This document shows, in pieces, positions 7,281 to 11,140 of a DNA stretch of 11,140 nt. This DNA is from Spirochaetia bacterium (GTDB taxonomy: Bacteria; Spirochaetota; Spirochaetia; Treponematales; Breznakiellaceae). The notes under the pieces are model-generated. The model made no database searches, was not told the origin of the DNA, and saw nothing but the letters and a program-made list of their open reading frames with translations. How positions within the stretch are numbered: the stretch's first letter is position 1; each line of letters opens with the position of its first letter. A program made the translations under genes and the position numbers. Location of the stretch: assembly GCA_025997755.1 (NCBI GenBank), contig BNVA01000049.1:1-11140 (forward strand). Reading direction: 5' to 3'.

Positions 7281-8142
7281 CGTTATTTATTCCTTCCCGG
7301 TAGGAGTCAATTACAAAAACATATTCAAGTTTAAAAAAATCAATTGCGCAATCCAATTCTAATTCCAAAGATGTTCCATGTTCTTGAAATAATATTTTTC
7401 TGACTCTGCCTATAATAATTTCCGGCGGATAAAGTCCGCCGGAACCGCTTGTAACAATTACATCTCCAATACTAATTTCATCTCTGGCGCGCTTTGCTAT
7501 TAATCTCATCCTAAGCGGTAAATTTACACTGCCCTGCCCTTCAACAATTCCTTCGTAGCGTGACTGCGACAAACGTGCCGCCGCAAAAGATTTTTCATCA
7601 AACAAAGGCATGATAAGGCTTTCAACTTGTCCGGTTTGAATTACTTTTCCTACAAGTGCCTGCATTCCGTTTTGAAATGCAATTACGGACATATTATTAG
7701 ATATACCGTGTATTTTACCTTTATTAATAACATATGCTGAAAAAATATTATCGGGATCGCTTCCTGATATTTCCGCAGGTATACTTTTGTATTTGATTAC
7801 ATTATAAAATTCTAATTGTTCACGCAGCCTGAAATTCTCCTGCCTGATTTCGGCAGTACTACGTTCTAATTGCTCATAACGTGTTATACGATCTTGCAAC
7901 TCCGCATATTCACGCTTTAGAACGGCTAATTCCTGTATTGAAAGAACTGTACGAGCAGCAAGAGCGGAAACAAAATGAATACCGTTGCGTACGCCTGAAA
8001 AAATAGACAAACCGGTATCTTTAACATTTATTACAAAACTTCTTGTAGAAAATAAAAGCAAAGAAAAAGAAATAAAGATCAGAACCATAAATATATATGT
8101 GTCGGTACTAAATTTCTTTTTTTGTCTGCCGTTACCCCGCAT
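7273..8142 (-). CDS. mreC: Rod shape-determining protein MreC (right copy)
   Basis: This is an identical mirror copy of 289 residues: N-terminal membrane anchor, coiled coil (about 66-112) and periplasmic beta-domains with the T-S-G-S-G-G-L-Y-P-P signature near 231-240. It connects cytoplasmic MreB/membrane MreD with periplasmic PBP2. It lies between mreB (five-base gap) and mreD (eight-base overlap) on the minus strand. Confidence 0.96.
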   Translation of the reverse strand: MRGNGRQKKKFSTDTYIFMVLIFISFSLLLFSTRSFVINVKDTGLSIFSGVRNGIHFVSALAARTVLSIQELAVLKREYAELQDRITRYEQLERSTAEIRQENFRLREQLEFYNVIKYKSIPAEISGSDPDNIFSAYVINKGKIHGISNNMSVIAFQNGMQALVGKVIQTGQVESLIMPLFDEKSFAAARLSQSRYEGIVEGQGSVNLPLRMRLIAKRARDEISIGDVIVTSGSGGLYPPEIIIGRVRKILFQEHGTSLELELDCAIDFFKLEYVFVIDSYREGINNGD

Positions 8143-8147
8143 TGCTC

Positions 8148-9176
8148 TTATCCGTTAAGATTATCATAAATGCTTCGTGTATTATCAAAACCTCTAAGAT
8201 TTTCAAAATATTTACCTGCTCCCAATGCTACACATTCCAAGGGATTTTCCGCCAATATTACGGGAACATTTGTTTCTTTTGAAATAAGTTTTGGCAAGCC
8301 CTTTAACAGCGAACCTCCGCCTGTCATTACAATTCCTTGTTCAACAATGTCGGCGGCAAGTTCCGGCGGCGTTTGTCCCAGTGTTTTTTTAATCTCGTCA
8401 ATTATCTGTGTAACGGGATCTTTAAGAGCTTCTCTAACTTCAACAGAGTCTATCTCCAAACGGCGCGGAAGTCCGGTTATGGCATCGCCGCCCTTTATTT
8501 CAACTTTTTCGATTGTCTTGTCGGGGGAAGCGTTACCGATTTCTATTTTTAACTTTTCCGCTGTCTGTTCTCCAATGATCAAGTTATGTACGCTGCGTAC
8601 ATGTTTTACAATTGCTTCGTCAAATTCATCACCGCCAAGCCGTATCGCGTTACTTACCACCATACCGCCAAGTGATATTACCGATATTTCGGTTGTTCCG
8701 CCGCCTATATCACAGATCATGTGTCCTGCAGGTTCAAAAATAGGAATATTCGCGCCTATTGCGGCTGCACGGCTTTCTTCAATAACCATTACATCACGAG
8801 CGCCTGCTTTGTAAGCGCTCTCTTCGACAGCCCTGCGCTCTACTTCCGTTATGCACGACGGAATACCTATGATCATACGGGGTTTAATAAAATGGTAACG
8901 CGGCAGCGCTTTTGAAATAAAATGCCGAATCATTTTTTCTGTTGATTCAAGATCGGCTATTACACCGTCACGCATAGGTCGTATTGCAATGATGTTTTCC
9001 GGTGTTTTCCAAAGCATACGCTTTGCATCCTGCCCTACCGCCATTACTCTTTTTGTTCCGCGTTCAACAGCGACAACGGAAGGCTCATCTACAACAATGC
9101 CTTTTCCCCTAATATAGATAAGGGTATTGCACGTTCCTAAATCAATCCCTATGTCTGATGATTTAAATCCAAACAT
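8148..9176 (-). CDS. mreB: Rod shape-determining actin-like protein MreB (right copy)
   Basis: This is identical in protein sequence to the left-arm copy, with intact ATP-binding motifs at residues 8-18, 156-163 and 281-289 and a full length of 342 residues. It is read on the minus strand, followed after five bases by mreC. MreB organises lateral-wall peptidoglycan synthesis as a membrane-bound ATP-dependent filament. Two identical divergent mreB genes in one cell would be surprising and are better explained by the fold-back duplication. Confidence 0.98.
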   Translation of the reverse strand: MFGFKSSDIGIDLGTCNTLIYIRGKGIVVDEPSVVAVERGTKRVMAVGQDAKRMLWKTPENIIAIRPMRDGVIADLESTEKMIRHFISKALPRYHFIKPRMIIGIPSCITEVERRAVEESAYKAGARDVMVIEESRAAAIGANIPIFEPAGHMICDIGGGTTEISVISLGGMVVSNAIRLGGDEFDEAIVKHVRSVHNLIIGEQTAEKLKIEIGNASPDKTIEKVEIKGGDAITGLPRRLEIDSVEVREALKDPVTQIIDEIKKTLGQTPPELAADIVEQGIVMTGGGSLLKGLPKLISKETNVPVILAENPLECVALGAGKYFENLRGFDNTRSIYDNLNG

Positions 9177-9180
9177 TTTT

Positions 9181-9185
9181 CCTCC
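9181..9185 (-). promoter_or_regulatory. Strong ribosome binding site of mreB (right copy)
   Basis: This is the mirror of the left-arm site: GGAGG on the minus strand, four bases before the ATG that begins at 9176. Confidence 0.8.
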
Positions 9186-9209
9186 AGTTTTTGTAAACTT
9201 GTATTAATT

Positions 9210-10166
9210 TTACATTCTGAGCTTTGCTAACGCCGGACCATACGCCGGGTCTATACGCACCGCTTTACGCCATTCCGCTCTTGCTTTTATTGACTCACCC
9301 CGCGATAAATACAATTCTCCTAATTGGTATCTGGCATCAGCTTGTTCACCGCCTTCCTGCAATACAGCCATATATTGCTTTTCCGCTTCTTCCGTATTTC
9401 CTTCTTCAAGCAGTATATTTCCAAGAAGGAGACGCGCTTTGGAAATAGTTGAGAAATCTCGTGATACTTCAAGACACCTGATAAGATAGGCGCGCGCAGA
9501 ATTATATTCACCAAGTTCCAAATACGATTTCGCTATGGACAGCAGCAATATATCGCTTTTCGAGATTTTATCTTCTTCTTGATCGGCAGGTACCAGAGCA
9601 ATGGAAAATGCTTCTACACTTTTTTGATAATCATGTATTAAAGCATAGGATAACCCTAGATATTCCGGTATGTCTTCCGCTTTATACGATGAATTCAGAG
9701 CTAACTCCAAGTATTTTATCGCTAACTCCGCATAATCCGCACCTTTATAATAATACGCCTTGCCAAGCACATAGTATAAGCGTCCGTCACGGGCGTTATC
9801 CTTAATTAAAAGGGCTTTCCGTAACGCACTAATGGATTCATCAGTATAGATTAGCATATCTTCTGTGTTTATCTGTGCTGCGGCAAGCTGATATGCCGCA
9901 AATCCATGAATGGACAACAAAAAAAAATCCAATGGCTTTTTTTCAAGCTCAACTGCGCTTAAATCAAAAACTTCCCTGTAAGAACCGTCTTTCCAGAGCT
10001 GAACAAGGTTTTTATGCTCTTTTATAACACGAACTCGCTGTATATTGATAAAAGCGCCTCCTGAAATCAGTACCGCGCCTATTAAACCAATAATTATGAC
10101 TTTATGAAAGGTCTGTTTTCTGTGTGCGGAAATGCCGTAATTTGTTTTTGAATACTTTCTGAGCAT
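9210..10166 (-). CDS. Membrane-anchored TPR-repeat protein (right copy)
   Basis: This is identical to the left-arm copy: 318 residues, one N-terminal membrane segment (about 23-41), then about five TPR-like helical hairpins to the C-terminus. It is the first gene after the predicted promoter and lies directly upstream of mreB on the minus strand. Its likely role is a periplasm-facing scaffold connected with wall elongation, inferred from operon context. No enzymatic motif is visible. Confidence 0.85.
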   Translation of the reverse strand: MLRKYSKTNYGISAHRKQTFHKVIIIGLIGAVLISGGAFINIQRVRVIKEHKNLVQLWKDGSYREVFDLSAVELEKKPLDFFLLSIHGFAAYQLAAAQINTEDMLIYTDESISALRKALLIKDNARDGRLYYVLGKAYYYKGADYAELAIKYLELALNSSYKAEDIPEYLGLSYALIHDYQKSVEAFSIALVPADQEEDKISKSDILLLSIAKSYLELGEYNSARAYLIRCLEVSRDFSTISKARLLLGNILLEEGNTEEAEKQYMAVLQEGGEQADARYQLGELYLSRGESIKARAEWRKAVRIDPAYGPALAKLRM

Positions 10167-10174
10167 AGGCTTAT

Positions 10175-10203
10175 ATTAGACACTTTTACACGTAAATAGT
10201 CAA
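10175..10203 (-). promoter_or_regulatory. Predicted sigma70-like promoter for the TPR-mreBCD-mrdA operon (right copy)
   Basis: This is the mirror of the left-arm promoter, read on the minus strand: -35 TTGACT (10203-10198), 17-base spacer, -10 TCTAAT (10180-10175). The TPR start codon begins at 10166, eight bases after the -10 box. The TTTAC-GT-GTAAA palindrome lies at 10185-10196. Confidence 0.55.
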
Positions 10204-10221
10204 CGAATTATCTATCATCTG

Positions 10222-11139
10222 CTATCCATCGTGCCTGATGAATGCATCATAGAAACCATCATGTTTAAACCTTAATAAAAGCGCGTTGCTTTCACCTTCA
10301 TTAACCGGTCCAACTAAAAGTTTAAACTTAGACTTTCTGCCCTCCCCAATTACTTGAACTAAATAAGGATAAAACCAGTTAAGGTTTACCAATTGGTTTA
10401 TCAACTGATCTTCATGATCATAATACCCAATTTGCACGTAGTATTGTCCTTTTGCCAAACTCCCAAAAAATTCAAACGGACTTAATACTTTACTTTCGTA
10501 AGATAACTTTCCTATCGGAATTATAACTTCGGGAGTAATGTTGCCGGTTTCAACCAACCGCAGTGTCTCTCTAAAACGAATTTTTAATTTTGTTTTCTCA
10601 TCATTACGATCATCTTCTAATCCATGTTTCGCCATGTAAGACGGAATTCTGTTTAAACCCAAAATAGTACCATCAGGCATTATTCTCAATCCGTATGCGA
10701 TCGTATCCGGTTTATCATTCTGTAAAATCCGCAGGCGTATTATTTTTCCGCCCGGCACTATCAACAAACTATTTGTCTCCGTAAGAGCAGGAATACCGGG
10801 TTCAATTTTTAAATTTATGATACGGCCGTCGGGGGCTACTTCCAAACCTGATGTAGATGCATAATCAAGCATATCCGGTTCTATTTTTAAACCGATGATG
10901 GTGCCGTCGGGAGCTATCCGTAAGCCATAAGTTTCTAAATCACCATATATATATGGTTCACGTGTTAAACGTATAACAGTACCGTCAGGGGCTATCTGTA
11001 TACCATGAGTTTCTAAATCGCTATACATATATGGTTCACGTGTCAAATGTATGATAGTACCGTCAGGAGCTATCTGTAAGCCGTAAGTTTCCAAATCATA
11101 GAGCATATTAGGTTCTATTTTTAAACCGATAATAGTGCC
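10222..11139 (-). CDS. 5'-truncated repeat protein with C-terminal SPOR domain (right copy)
   Basis: This is an exact mirror of the left-arm gene: partial at its N-terminus, with six complete 26-residue A-P-D-G-T-I-I type repeats, then a charged linker and a C-terminal SPOR-like peptidoglycan-binding domain. The frame stays open to the window end, and the Met at 11106 is internal. It ends with TAG 55 bases before the TPR gene on the same strand. This copy is contiguous with the arm that reads correctly into the loop, so it is the one to keep if the palindrome is collapsed. Confidence 0.8.
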   Translation of the reverse strand, partial: GTIIGLKIEPNMLYDLETYGLQIAPDGTIIHLTREPYMYSDLETHGIQIAPDGTVIRLTREPYIYGDLETYGLRIAPDGTIIGLKIEPDMLDYASTSGLEVAPDGRIINLKIEPGIPALTETNSLLIVPGGKIIRLRILQNDKPDTIAYGLRIMPDGTILGLNRIPSYMAKHGLEDDRNDEKTKLKIRFRETLRLVETGNITPEVIIPIGKLSYESKVLSPFEFFGSLAKGQYYVQIGYYDHEDQLINQLVNLNWFYPYLVQVIGEGRKSKFKLLVGPVNEGESNALLLRFKHDGFYDAFIRHDG

Positions 11140-11140
11140 G
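10630..11140 (-). repeat. Tandem 78-bp coding repeats (right copy)
   Basis: These are the mirror of the left-arm repeats: six full 26-codon units plus a partial one at the window end. Unit number in the genome is unknown because the array runs off the sequence. Near-identical units make length variation and assembly collapse likely here. Confidence 0.85.

Larger units (their letters stand above)
5683..11140 (-). repeat. Right arm of the perfect 5.46-kb inverted repeat
   Basis: This arm is the reverse complement of bases 1-5458. It is collinear with the loop: the PBP2 reading frame continues from this arm into the loop without a break and keeps matching the PBP2 family. Right arm plus loop, read on the minus strand, is therefore the better representation of the genome sequence (5682 bases). 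No indel relative to the left arm is possible, given the constant coordinate sum across all genes. Confidence 0.97.

Noticed and set aside
1..11140. True operon duplication or composite mobile element with inverted ends
   Set aside because: No transposase, integrase, target-site duplication or terminal repeat is seen. The arms begin and end in the middle of genes and show no divergence, so a technical fold-back is more economical.

Overview
The window is one very large inverted repeat. Position x pairs with position 11141-x: bases 1-5458 reappear as the reverse complement at 5683-11140, around a 224-base loop (5459-5682) that is not self-complementary. All six mirrored genes have identical length and identical predicted protein, so the arms show no indels, and no base difference was seen where I compared them. 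The symmetry runs to both ends of the window. There is therefore only about 5.68 kb of unique sequence here, which is best read on the minus strand from 11140 down to 5459. The plus-strand arm is a second copy of the same locus.

The locus is a cell-elongation (Rod/elongasome) cluster. In transcription order it holds: a 5'-truncated protein with 26-residue repeats and a C-terminal SPOR-type peptidoglycan-binding domain; a membrane-anchored TPR protein; mreB; mreC; mreD; and the start of the PBP2 gene (mrdA). MreB filaments, MreC/MreD and the transpeptidase PBP2 form the machine that inserts lateral-wall peptidoglycan. The SPOR and TPR proteins are plausible local accessories, by context only. 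A good sigma70-like promoter lies just before the TPR gene. The genes from mreB onward are tightly packed (5-base gap, then overlaps of 8 and 11 bases), which suggests one operon. The expected next gene, rodA, is not reached.

The DNA is AT-rich (roughly 40% GC by eye). The order TPR, mreB, mreC, mreD, mrdA and the protein flavour fit a spirochaete, most likely Treponema-related. In Treponema pallidum I recall mreB, mreC, mreD-like, pbp2 and rodA as consecutive genes. This assignment comes from memory and is tentative.

Neither PBP2 copy is intact. The minus-strand copy reads correctly through the loop to residue 438 and then runs into the antisense of its own gene. The plus-strand copy leaves the true sequence after residue 363. 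A fold-back inside an essential gene, with a short loop and no mobile element, is the classic signature of a chimera from multiple-displacement amplification or of a fold-back read or assembly error. I regard the palindrome as most probably technical. I found no mobile element, CRISPR array, RNA gene or convincing terminator.
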